Shown: positions 1-5,374 of the stretch, piece by piece
Numbering within the stretch: position 1 is the stretch's first letter
Layout of the letters: every line of letters starts with the position of its first letter
Assembly: GCA_947373775.1 (NCBI GenBank)
Contig: CANBZE010000130.1
Span: forward strand, 1-6,001
Direction of reading: 5' to 3'
Length of the DNA stretch: 6,001 nt
Source of the DNA: Alphaproteobacteria bacterium
GTDB lineage: Bacteria; Pseudomonadota; Alphaproteobacteria; Micropepsales; Micropepsaceae
Made by a program: the position numbers and the translations under genes
The notes under the pieces: model-generated
The model's database searches: none
What the model was told of the DNA's origin: nothing
Seen by the model: only the letters and a program-made list of their open reading frames with translations

Positions 1-305
1 TTTTCTCCCGCAGCCTGAAAAAAGCCGACTGGGCCGGCACCACGGTCCTGAACGGCGATCCGGCGCAGGAAATCGCGCGGCTGAAGCGCGATAGCAAAGT
101 GGACATGACCATTCTGGGCAGCGGCAGCATCGTCAAGCAACTGACCGCGGCGGGCTTGATCGACGATTACCAGTTGCTGGTCTGTCCGGTGATATTGGGC
201 GGCGGGCGCACGTTGTTCGAAGGCGTCCCCGGCAAGCCGATGCTGAAACTGGAAAACAGCCGCACCTTCGGCAACGGCAAAGTGTTCCTGCACTATTCCG
301 CTTAA
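1..305 (+). CDS. Dihydrofolate reductase family protein (RibD C-terminal domain), 3' part
   Basis: The reading frame is open from the left edge (first whole codon at position 3) to a TAA at 303-305, so the N-terminus lies outside the window and about 100 C-terminal residues are visible. They match the end of the RibD_C / DHFR-like fold of the YyaP/YwjB type: the segment D-M-T-I-L-G-S-G-S-I-V, then a helix ending L-I-D-D-Y, the strand Q-L-L-V-C-P-V-I-L-G-G-G-R-T-L-F, and a final strand G-N-G-K-V-F-L-H-Y. The G-S-G-S loop is the usual NADPH-contacting glycine-rich segment in this fold. Family members are small cytosolic NADPH-dependent reductases whose substrates are mostly unknown; true folate reductase activity should not be assumed. 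An internal ATG at 105 is not the start, because typical upstream family sequence continues before it. The gene converges on the yffB-like gene and the two stop codons overlap. Confidence 0.85.
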   Translation, partial: FSRSLKKADWAGTTVLNGDPAQEIARLKRDSKVDMTILGSGSIVKQLTAAGLIDDYQLLVCPVILGGGRTLFEGVPGKPMLKLENSRTFGNGKVFLHYSA

Positions 306-646
306 GCGAACAGCTTCTTGTAGTCGTCCGGTTTGAAGCCGACGGTGAGCTTGCCTTTTGTGTCCAGCACCGGGCGCTTGATCATCGAAGGCTGGGCCAG
401 CATCAGGGCGATGGCCTTCTTTTCCGTCAACCTTTCCTTGTCGGCATCGGGCAATTTCTTGAAGGTGGTGCCGGCGCGATTGAGCAGCACCTCCCAGCCG
501 ACTTTCTTGGCCCAGCCTTCCAAGGTCGGCTTGTCGATGCCCGATGCCTTGTAGTCATGGAAGTCGGCTTTGATCTTGTGTGCCTCCAGCCAGGTGCGAG
601 CCTTTTTCATCGTGTCGCAGTTTTTGATGCCGTAGATCGTCGTCAT
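302..646 (-). CDS. yffB: ArsC family reductase, YffB/Spx-MgsR type
   Basis: A small cytosolic thioredoxin-fold protein of 114 residues, close to the usual length. The start M-T-T-I-Y-G-I-K-N-C-D-T-M-K-K-A-R strongly resembles E. coli YffB, with the single redox cysteine at residue 10. Further family landmarks are F-H-D-Y-K near 29-33, L-N-R-A-G-T-T-F-K-K-L near 55-65, I-K-R-P-V-L near 89-94 and G-F-K-P-D-D-Y near 103-109. There is no second cysteine three residues on, so it is not a CXXC Spx. Of the three anion-binding arginines of plasmid ArsC, those matching R60 and R94 appear present (R57, R91), while the third is replaced around K105, as in YffB. A glutathione-dependent thiol reductase role is therefore more likely than true arsenate reduction; this is inference. 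I chose ATG 644-646 because GAGGT (651-655) precedes it; an upstream TTG at 662-664 is less likely. Confidence 0.9.
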   Translation of the reverse strand: MTTIYGIKNCDTMKKARTWLEAHKIKADFHDYKASGIDKPTLEGWAKKVGWEVLLNRAGTTFKKLPDADKERLTEKKAIALMLAQPSMIKRPVLDTKGKLTVGFKPDDYKKLFA

Positions 647-650
647 GGGT

Positions 651-655
651 ACCTC
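651..655 (-). promoter_or_regulatory. Ribosome binding site of the yffB-like gene
   Basis: On the minus strand GAGGT sits 4 bases before ATG 646-644. It decides the start in favour of this ATG and against the TTG six codons upstream, which also adds residues not seen at the start of the family. Confidence 0.55.
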
Positions 656-714
656 GAACTTCAAACGCAGGATATGGGAGGCGCACCCTCGCGCAAAGCG
701 GCTAACATCGCGCC

Positions 715-1401
715 ATGAAACAGGATTGGACGCGCATCGGGGCCGAACTGGACGAACAGGGCTGGGCGATCCTGCCGGGGCTGGTCCGCGCCAACGGCTG
801 CGATGCGCTGGCCAGGATGTATGACCAGGACGGCCTCTTCCGCAGCCGGGTGGTGATGGCGCGGCACGGCTTTGGGAAGGGCGAGTATCGCTACTTTTCC
901 TATCCCCTGCCCGGCGCCGTCGAGAAGCTGCGCACCAACCTCTATCCGCACTTGGCGGCCATCGCCAATGGCTGGCAGGACCGGCTGGGCAAGACCGAGC
1001 GCTTCCCGGACACCCATGCCGAATACCTGGCCCGCTGCCACGCGGCCGGCCAGGCGCGGCCCACCCCGCTGCTGCTGCGCTATGGCGCGGGCGACTATAA
1101 CTGCCTGCACCAGGACCTTTACGGGGCGGAGGTCTTTCCCCTGCAGGTGGCGGTGCTGCTGGCCCAGCCGGGCGCCGACTTTACCGGCGGGGAGTTGGTC
1201 CTGGCTGAACAGCGGCCACGCCAACAGTCACGGGCGATGGTCGTACCCTTGGCCAAGGGCGACGGGGTGGTGTTCGCCGTGAACAGCCGGCCGGTCAAAG
1301 GCAGCCGGGGCGACTATCAGGCCAAGATGCGCCATGGCGTCAGCCGGCTGCTCACCGGCCAACGCCACACCTTGGGCATCATCTTCCACGACGCGGCGTG
1401 A
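715..1401 (+). CDS. 2OG-Fe(II) oxygenase (COG3826, prolyl-hydroxylase-like)
   Basis: A 228-residue soluble protein with the double-stranded beta-helix fold of Fe(II)/2-oxoglutarate dioxygenases. The iron-binding triad is readable as H132-x-D134 (in N-C-L-H-Q-D-L-Y-G) and H207 (in K-M-R-H-G-V-S-R). R217, ten residues after the last histidine in G-Q-R-H-T-L-G-I-I-F, is in the position that normally binds the 2OG carboxylate. The N-terminal G-W-A-I-L-P-G-L, the central S-R-V-V-M-A-R-H-G-F-G-K-G-E-Y-R-Y-F and the R-P-T-P-L-L-L-R-Y-G-A-G-D-Y-N block are typical of the COG3826 group, so the protein looks complete and catalytically intact. The group is often annotated as prolyl hydroxylase, but its substrate is unknown to me. 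It diverges from the yffB-like gene across 68 bases and meets aqpZ tail to tail. There is no clear Shine-Dalgarno sequence just before the ATG. Confidence 0.9.
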   Translation: MKQDWTRIGAELDEQGWAILPGLVRANGCDALARMYDQDGLFRSRVVMARHGFGKGEYRYFSYPLPGAVEKLRTNLYPHLAAIANGWQDRLGKTERFPDTHAEYLARCHAAGQARPTPLLLRYGAGDYNCLHQDLYGAEVFPLQVAVLLAQPGADFTGGELVLAEQRPRQQSRAMVVPLAKGDGVVFAVNSRPVKGSRGDYQAKMRHGVSRLLTGQRHTLGIIFHDAA

Positions 1402-2112
1402 TCAGCGCCCGTTCACTGATGCCGGTTCGTCGGGCGACAGCCAGCGATAGACAAAGCCGGCAATCAGCGCCCCCGCGATCGGCGCCACCCAGAACAGCCA
1501 GAGCTGATCGATCGCCCAGCCGCCCGCGAACAAAGCCGGGGCGGTGGACCGCGCCGGATTGACCGAAGTGTTGGTCACCGGGATCGAGATCAGGTGGATC
1601 AGGGTCAGGCACAGGCCGATGGCGATGGGCGCGAACCCGGCCGGCGCGCGGCCATGGGTGGACCCTAAGATCACGAACAGGAAGGCGAAGGTCATCACCA
1701 CTTCGCAGGTCAGGGCCGCGGTCAGGCCGTAGCCGCCTGGCGAATGCTCGCCATAGCCGTTGCTGGCAAAACCGGCATGGACATCGAAGCCGGCATGGCC
1801 GGATGCGATCAGGTACAGCACCCCCGCCCCCGCCAGACCACCCAGCACCTGCGCGCCGATGTAGCCCGGCAGGTCCTTGGCCGGGAAACGCCCGCCCGCC
1901 CACAGGCCCACCGAAACGGCGGGATTGAGATGGCAGCCCGAGACATGTCCGATGGCGAAGGCCATGGTCAGGACCGTCAGGCCGAAGGCCAGCGACACGC
2001 CGGCAAAGCCGATCCCCAGTTCCGGATAGGCGGCGGCGAGCACGGCCGATCCGCATCCACCCAGCACCAGCCAGGCCGTACCAATAAATTCTGCAGCAAG
2101 TTTGCGGGTCAT
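1402..2112 (-). CDS. aqpZ: Aquaporin Z (water channel)
   Basis: A 236-residue inner-membrane protein with six hydrophobic segments, very close to E. coli AqpZ along its whole length. It forms tetrameric water pores. Both half-helix motifs are intact: N63-P64-A65 in G-C-H-L-N-P-A-V and N185-P186-A187 in T-S-V-N-P-A-R-S. The residues matching the E. coli AqpZ selectivity filter (F43, H174, T183, R189) are F43, H173, T182 and R188 here, which is the narrow, water-selective set and not the wider set of glycerol facilitators. Cytoplasmic and loop landmarks such as W-A-G-G-R-F-P-A-K and [14 protein letters not shown] are also kept. The ATG at 2112-2110 follows a strong GGGAGGA. The stop TGA at 1404-1402 directly abuts the oxygenase stop. 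The divergent neighbour is a TetR regulator, which could control this gene; that is inference from position. Confidence 0.97.
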   Translation of the reverse strand: MTRKLAAEFIGTAWLVLGGCGSAVLAAAYPELGIGFAGVSLAFGLTVLTMAFAIGHVSGCHLNPAVSVGLWAGGRFPAKDLPGYIGAQVLGGLAGAGVLYLIASGHAGFDVHAGFASNGYGEHSPGGYGLTAALTCEVVMTFAFLFVILGSTHGRAPAGFAPIAIGLCLTLIHLISIPVTNTSVNPARSTAPALFAGGWAIDQLWLFWVAPIAGALIAGFVYRWLSPDEPASVNGR

Positions 2113-2118
2113 TGCCCG

Positions 2119-2125
2119 TCCTCCC
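2119..2125 (-). promoter_or_regulatory. Ribosome binding site of aqpZ
   Basis: GGGAGGA on the minus strand lies six bases before the aqpZ ATG (2112-2110). It is among the strongest Shine-Dalgarno matches in the window and fixes the start. Confidence 0.7.
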
Positions 2126-2197
2126 TTTTTGAGTCCGCCCGCGCCAACCGTACGCCTCGGTACCTAGGACGTCGCTGATTTCTTGCTTTTCCTGTGA

Positions 2198-2216
2198 ACT
2201 TTACATAGTGTAAAGT
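2198..2216. promoter_or_regulatory. Palindromic operator-like site 1 upstream of tetR
   Basis: ACTTTACATAGTGTAAAGT is a perfect inverted repeat with 8-base arms around TAG, the size and form of a TetR-family dimer operator. A near copy follows 33 bases downstream, so the two centres (2207 and 2240) are about three helical turns apart and on the same DNA face. A weak promoter-like pair, TTGCTT at 2183-2188 and TAGTGT at 2206-2211 with a 17-base spacer, would put the -10 box inside this site; the -10 match is poor. Binding by the adjacent TetR protein is inferred from the arrangement. Confidence 0.75.
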
Positions 2217-2230
2217 CATGGCTCGAGCGA

Positions 2231-2249
2231 ACTTTACATAGTGTCAAGT
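2231..2249. promoter_or_regulatory. Palindromic operator-like site 2, overlapping the tetR start
   Basis: Second copy of the operator-like palindrome, ACTTTACATAGTGTCAAGT, with 7 of 8 arm positions paired around TAG. Including flanking bases, positions 2229-2250 match 2196-2217 at 21 of 22 positions. The GTG start codon of the TetR gene (2241-2243) lies inside it. The only difference from copy 1 is an A to C change at 2245, which turns what would be an in-frame TAA second codon into TCA (Ser). Confidence 0.7.
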
Positions 2250-2768
2250 CCGATCGATACCCGCACCCGTATCCTGGCGGCCGCGCTGGCCTGTGCGGCC
2301 GATGCGCGGGCCGACTGCACCATGGGCGAGATCGCCGCCAAGGCCGGTCTTTCACGACAGGCGGTCTATCTGCACTTCCCCAACCGGGCCGCCCTGCTGG
2401 CCGCCCTGTCGGAATGGCTGGCGGCTGCCGCAGCCCGGTCTCCGGCCGACGCACCCAGCGCCCGCGCCTCCCTGAGCGCCCTGGTGGCGTGGCTGGCGGA
2501 TGACTATCCCCGTACCTGGCCGCTGGTCCGCCGGCTGGGGGAGAACCCCGGCGATGCCAGCCGCCAGATCACCTGCCGCAAGCTGGCCGAGCGTTTCCGG
2601 GACGAAGGGGCGCTGAGCCCGCATCTGTCGCCCGCGACCGCGGCCGACCTGCTGTTCACCCTGACCTCCCTGGCCGTCTGGGCCGGACTGGTGCCGGGGC
2701 TTGGCTGGGATGCCGCGCGCTATCGCAGCCATGTCGTCTATCTGGCCACCAGCGCGCTGACCAAGTAG
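2241..2768 (+). CDS. TetR/AcrR family transcriptional regulator
   Basis: A 175-residue cytosolic DNA-binding protein. Residues about 6-55 form the TetR N-terminal domain: T-R-T-R-I-L-A-A-A-L as helix 1, then M-G-E-I-A-A-K-A-G-L-S-R-Q-A-V-Y-L-H-F-P-N-R-A-A-L as the helix-turn-helix with the family's Y-x-H-F signature (residues 43-46). The rest is a helical, alanine-rich ligand and dimer domain with no recognisable ligand class, and it is a little short for the family (about 190-210). GTG 2241 is the only usable start: the frame is closed by TAA at 2211-2213 with no ATG in between, and the next in-frame Met is inside the DNA-binding domain. There is no good Shine-Dalgarno. Two operator-like palindromes at the 5' end suggest autorepression. 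It diverges from aqpZ and ends one base short of the SRAP gene's stop. Confidence 0.93.
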   Translation: MSSPIDTRTRILAAALACAADARADCTMGEIAAKAGLSRQAVYLHFPNRAALLAALSEWLAAAAARSPADAPSARASLSALVAWLADDYPRTWPLVRRLGENPGDASRQITCRKLAERFRDEGALSPHLSPATAADLLFTLTSLAVWAGLVPGLGWDAARYRSHVVYLATSALTK

Positions 2769-2769
2769 C

Positions 2770-3411
2770 TCAGAACAGTCCGCCAGGATCGGAGACGGTC
2801 GGCCTGGCGCGCTTTCTGGCTTCCGGCGCCATGGTCCAGCGCACATCCTCCACCGTTTTCAGGCAGGCCTTGGCGGCCTCGGGCGATCCCGCCAGCCAGG
2901 TTTCCCAATCCTGCGGCGCCAAGACGGCCGGCATGCGGTCGGTCGGCAGGCCGAGCAGCAAGTTGTTGGCGGGCACGGTGACCATCACGCAGGCGAACAG
3001 ATCGGGTTGCCCGGCAATCTCAAAGCGGCGCCACACAAAGGCGATGCCGATGGCCTGGCCCGGTGTGACGACATGCTGCGCGCCGCTGTCCGGCGCCTCG
3101 TTGAAGGAGTTGACCAGCACGATGCCGCGTTGCCCGTCGCGGAAGGCCTCGGCGAAGGCGGGCACGGTATCCACGGTTTCGGCGCGAGCATGGATCGGTT
3201 GCGGGCGCCGGAAGTCCTTGGGGTGGGGAAAGCCCCAACGCATTATGCCTATCCGGCGCGTGCCCAGCGCGGCATCCCGGGTGATGACGCGAAGGTTGCT
3301 CATCACCCGGAAGGTCAGGATGCGGTCCTCATCGCCGTCCTGCGCGGGCTGCGCGAAGGCGAGATCAACAATCTCGCTCCAATCCGCCCTTGTGGTGAAT
3401 TTTCCGCACAT
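2770..3411 (-). CDS. SRAP domain protein (YedK/HMCES-like, DUF159), variant active site
   Basis: A 213-residue cytosolic protein of the SRAP family, which crosslinks to abasic sites in single-stranded DNA through its N-terminal cysteine. I placed the start at ATG 3411-3409 because this gives M-C-G-K-F, leaving Cys2 at the N-terminus after Met removal, as the chemistry requires. The upstream ATG at 3450-3448 would bury it. Other landmarks are M-R-W-G-F at 57-61, H74-A-R76-A-E-T, the catalytic-position glutamate E105 in N-S-F-N-E-A, and T157-D-R-M-P-A-V-L. Against E. coli YedK (C2, N75, R77, E105, H160), Cys, Arg and Glu are kept, but Asn is replaced by His and the late His by Thr. GGAG (3421-3424) is a possible ribosome binding site within the upstream gene. 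It is the last gene of a three-gene unit and starts one base after the UPF0314 stop. Confidence 0.9.
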   Translation of the reverse strand: MCGKFTTRADWSEIVDLAFAQPAQDGDEDRILTFRVMSNLRVITRDAALGTRRIGIMRWGFPHPKDFRRPQPIHARAETVDTVPAFAEAFRDGQRGIVLVNSFNEAPDSGAQHVVTPGQAIGIAFVWRRFEIAGQPDLFACVMVTVPANNLLLGLPTDRMPAVLAPQDWETWLAGSPEAAKACLKTVEDVRWTMAPEARKRARPTVSDPGGLF

Positions 3412-3412
3412 C

Positions 3413-3997
3413 TCAGTGCGCTCCGGGCCGTGCGCCGGCCTGCCAGTCATGGATGGCCGGAATTGGCGGCGCCACCAGCCCGAGCACGTTCAAAGTGAGA
3501 TTGTCCCGGATCATGCAGGCGGTGAAGATTTCCAGCACCAATGCCAGCACGATCACAATGCGCGCCCGCACCCGCGATGCGAAAACGAAGCCGCAGGACA
3601 TCATCACCGTGTCGGACACCGAGTTGAGAATACTGTCGCCGACATAGCCGGCGGCGATGGCCTGCTGGCGGTAATGCTGGATCATCGAGGGGAAATTCTC
3701 GGTGATTTCCCAGGCGATCTCGATCCCCATGGCGATCAGCAGCCGCGCGGGCAATGGCAGGCGCGGCGCCGCCAGCTTCAGCAGCCAGAAGAAGATGAAG
3801 CCATGAATAATATGGGAAAAGCTGTACCAGTCGGCGAGCTGCTGGGAGGTGTCGGCACTGAAGGGATTATTGACCCACAGCAGAACGCGCCCGCTGGCGG
3901 CGACAAAAGGCTGGCCGAGGCTGTGCAGCACCGCAACCTGGACGGCGACCAGCACGGCCGCGCCGAGCGCGAAGGGCCAGACCGGCTTGGCTGTCAT
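3413..3997 (-). CDS. UPF0314 / DUF2585 family membrane protein
   Basis: A 194-residue inner-membrane protein with about five hydrophobic segments (roughly 9-28, 60-77, 83-98, 126-142 and 145-163). It carries the UPF0314 signature in order: S-Q-Q-L-A-D-W-Y-S-F-S-H-I-I-H-G (51-66), E93-x3-E97-x2-E100-N101, Y109-R110, G-D-S-I-L-N-S-V-S-D (120-129), and M-I-R-D-N-L-T-L-N-V-L (162-172). The family is mainly alphaproteobacterial and has no established function. The conserved polar residues H62, H65, E93, E97, D121 and D129, in or near membrane segments, suggest a catalytic or metal site, which is inference. From memory, many members have a C-x-C pair before the W of the segment near residue 40; it is absent here. 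ATG 3997-3995 overlaps the MFS stop as ATGA, and GGGAG (4009-4013) precedes it, so translation is probably coupled. A longer same-frame extension to 4438 runs inside the MFS gene and is not real. Confidence 0.9.
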   Translation of the reverse strand: MTAKPVWPFALGAAVLVAVQVAVLHSLGQPFVAASGRVLLWVNNPFSADTSQQLADWYSFSHIIHGFIFFWLLKLAAPRLPLPARLLIAMGIEIAWEITENFPSMIQHYRQQAIAAGYVGDSILNSVSDTVMMSCGFVFASRVRARIVIVLALVLEIFTACMIRDNLTLNVLGLVAPPIPAIHDWQAGARPGAH

Positions 3998-5283
3998 GGG
4001 TGGTGGGTCTCCCGCATGCGCAACAATACCGGAAGCACGCACAGTCCCACCACCGCGATCATCACGCCGGGCATGATGACCAGCCCGGTGCGTTCCACCA
4101 GAATCTGCGCCAGCCATGGCGTCACGCCGCCAAAGATCGCCGTGGCGCCGGTGGCGCCCAAGGCCAGCCCGCTGAGACGGCCTTCGCCGGGAAACTGCTC
4201 GGCGGTGGCGACCGCACCCACCGCGCTGACCGCGCCCGCGACGGCGGCCAGGATGACGGCGCCCAGCAACGCGCGCGCCAGCGAACCGCTGGCCATAGCT
4301 GCGAACAGGGTGATGGGTAAGATGGCGCTGAGCAGGGCAACGCCGATCAGGACAGGCTTGCGGCCGATGCGGTCGGACAGCGCGCCCACCAGCGGCGTCA
4401 CCAGGATCACCGCCACAGCCGCCAGGGTGGAAAGCCAAAGGGCGGAATTTTCCGTCAGCGCACCGGCGGAAGTGAGAAACGCCGGGACATAGGTGATCCC
4501 CACATAATAGGTGATCGAACCCAGCGCCGAGATGGCGAAAGCGCGCGCGATGCCGGCGCGGTGATGCGTCAGGGTGTGCCGCAGGGGTTTTTCCGGCGCG
4601 GTGCCGGCGGCGCGCTGGCGCTCAAAGTCCGGCGACTCGTCCATGGCTGAACGCGCGATCCAGACGCTGAAGGCCAGCACGGTTCCGAACAGGAAGGGAA
4701 TGCGCCAGCCCCAGGCGTCCAGCAGGGCGGGGTTCAAGGCATGCACAGTGAGAGCGCAAACACCCACTGCCAACAATCCACCGACCTCGCTGGCGGCGGA
4801 AGCGGACGACGCGATCAGGCCGCGCCGATGGGGGGCCGCGCCTTCCAGCAGATAGGCCACCACCCCGGTATATTCGCCGCCCACCGAAAAACTGATCACA
4901 CAGCGCAGCAACAGCAGCAGCCATCCCGCGGCGGGACCGATCGCCGAATAGGTCGGCAGCAAAGCGGTGGCCAGCATCGCCACCGTCATCACCGCCATCG
5001 AGGCCAGCATCATCACCCGCCGGCCGAACCGGTCGCCGATATGGCCGAACACCAACGCGCCCAGCGGCCGCAGCAGGTACGCCACCGCAAAGCCCGCCAG
5101 GGTCACCAGCAGCGAAGCACTGCCGCCGCCGAAGAACACGCGCGACAGGATGGTGGCGAAATACAGATAGAGAGTGAAGTCGTACCATTCGACGACGGTC
5201 GAGATGGCGGCAATGGCCATGGAGGCGCGGGAGATGCTGTGGCCTGATTTGGAGCCGACTTGAATCTTGCGCCAGGTTTTCAT
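3994..5283 (-). CDS. MFS transporter, MHS (metabolite:H+ symporter) / ProP-like
   Basis: A 429-residue, twelve-segment inner-membrane carrier. It has the MHS landmarks of ProP, KgtP and related symporters: E-W-Y-D-F-T-L-Y at 32-39 in the first membrane segment, L-R-P-L-G-A-L-V-F-G-H-I-G-D-R-F-G-R-R at 71-89 (loop 2-3 motif A), S-V-G-G-E-Y-T-G at 133-140, a second G-A-L-S-D-R-I-G-R-K-P at 300-310 in the loop 8-9, and G-V-T-P-W-L near 386-391. Such proteins import small organic acids, betaines or amino acids with protons; the substrate cannot be read here. I chose ATG 5283-5281; a GTG just upstream (5286-5284) is the alternative, and neither has a clear Shine-Dalgarno. It is the first gene of a unit with the UPF0314 and SRAP genes, its TGA overlapping the next ATG. 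The 91-base gap to guaA contains strong palindromes, so a separate transcript is plausible. Confidence 0.93.
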   Translation of the reverse strand: MKTWRKIQVGSKSGHSISRASMAIAAISTVVEWYDFTLYLYFATILSRVFFGGGSASLLVTLAGFAVAYLLRPLGALVFGHIGDRFGRRVMMLASMAVMTVAMLATALLPTYSAIGPAAGWLLLLLRCVISFSVGGEYTGVVAYLLEGAAPHRRGLIASSASAASEVGGLLAVGVCALTVHALNPALLDAWGWRIPFLFGTVLAFSVWIARSAMDESPDFERQRAAGTAPEKPLRHTLTHHRAGIARAFAISALGSITYYVGITYVPAFLTSAGALTENSALWLSTLAAVAVILVTPLVGALSDRIGRKPVLIGVALLSAILPITLFAAMASGSLARALLGAVILAAVAGAVSAVGAVATAEQFPGEGRLSGLALGATGATAIFGGVTPWLAQILVERTGLVIMPGVMIAVVGLCVLPVLLRMRETHHP

Positions 5284-5307
5284 CACCGCGCCACCGCTCG
5301 CCTAAGC

Positions 5308-5318
5308 TCGCGGCGCGA
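5308..5318. repeat. Short palindrome TCGCG-G-CGCGA
   Basis: A perfect 5-base inverted repeat around one central G, in the MFS-guaA spacer next to the larger palindromes. In such GC-rich DNA a palindrome this short could be chance. Confidence 0.4.
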
Positions 5319-5324
5319 TCCGCT

Positions 5325-5349
5325 CAAATCGGTCCACTGGACCGATTTG
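5325..5349. repeat. 25-base perfect palindrome after guaA
   Basis: The arm CAAATCGGTCCA (5325-5336) is followed by one C and its exact complement TGGACCGATTTG (5338-5349). A 12-of-12 match is far beyond chance for a spacer this size. As RNA from guaA it would fold into a long stem with a small loop about 26-50 bases after the stop, so it may end or protect the guaA transcript, but no U-run follows. It could instead be a dispersed intergenic repeat or a protein-binding site. Confidence 0.8.
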
Positions 5350-5350
5350 C

Positions 5351-5367
5351 CCCGGCCAACGGCCGGG
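5351..5367. repeat. Second hairpin next to the 25-base palindrome
   Basis: CCCGGCC (5351-5357), AAC, GGCCGGG (5361-5367): a perfect 7-base GC stem with a 3-base loop, one base from the larger palindrome. Outer arms GATCCGC (5317-5323) and GCGGATC (5370-5376) enclose both hairpins, giving a possible three-way junction; the outer arm runs into the guaA stop codon. Confidence 0.65.
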
Positions 5368-5374
5368 TCGCGGA

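Noticed and set aside
302..646. A true arsenate reductase of an ars operon
   Set aside because: The third anion-binding arginine is not seen, the sequence is closest to YffB, and no arsenic-resistance gene is nearby.
661..1224. A 187-codon open frame on the minus strand inside the oxygenase gene
   Set aside because: It is antisense to a clearly recognised enzyme with an intact active site, and its own translation has no recognisable domain.
1379..2056. A 225-codon minus-strand frame overlapping aqpZ
   Set aside because: It is an alternate frame of aqpZ, arginine- and glycine-rich with no family match; the aqpZ frame has all its hallmark residues.
3412..3450. An N-terminal extension of the SRAP protein from ATG 3450
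   Set aside because: It would put 13 residues before the catalytic cysteine, which must be at the mature N-terminus.
3998..4438. A 5' extension of the UPF0314 gene giving 341 residues, possibly a fusion
   Set aside because: The added part is an out-of-frame reading of the MFS gene. The family start M-T-A-K at 3997, with the ATGA overlap, explains the gene fully.
2831..4492. A 553-codon open frame on the plus strand opposite the SRAP, UPF0314 and MFS genes
   Set aside because: It is a codon-bias shadow in GC-rich DNA. Its translation is low-complexity and unlike any family, while the minus strand holds three well-recognised proteins throughout.
4905..4922. CAG-rich short repeat
   Set aside because: It encodes a run of leucines in a membrane helix of the MFS transporter and is explained by coding.
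5325..5349. The large palindrome as a classical Rho-independent terminator
   Set aside because: No run of T follows the stem on either strand, so I list it as a repeat with possible RNA-end function.
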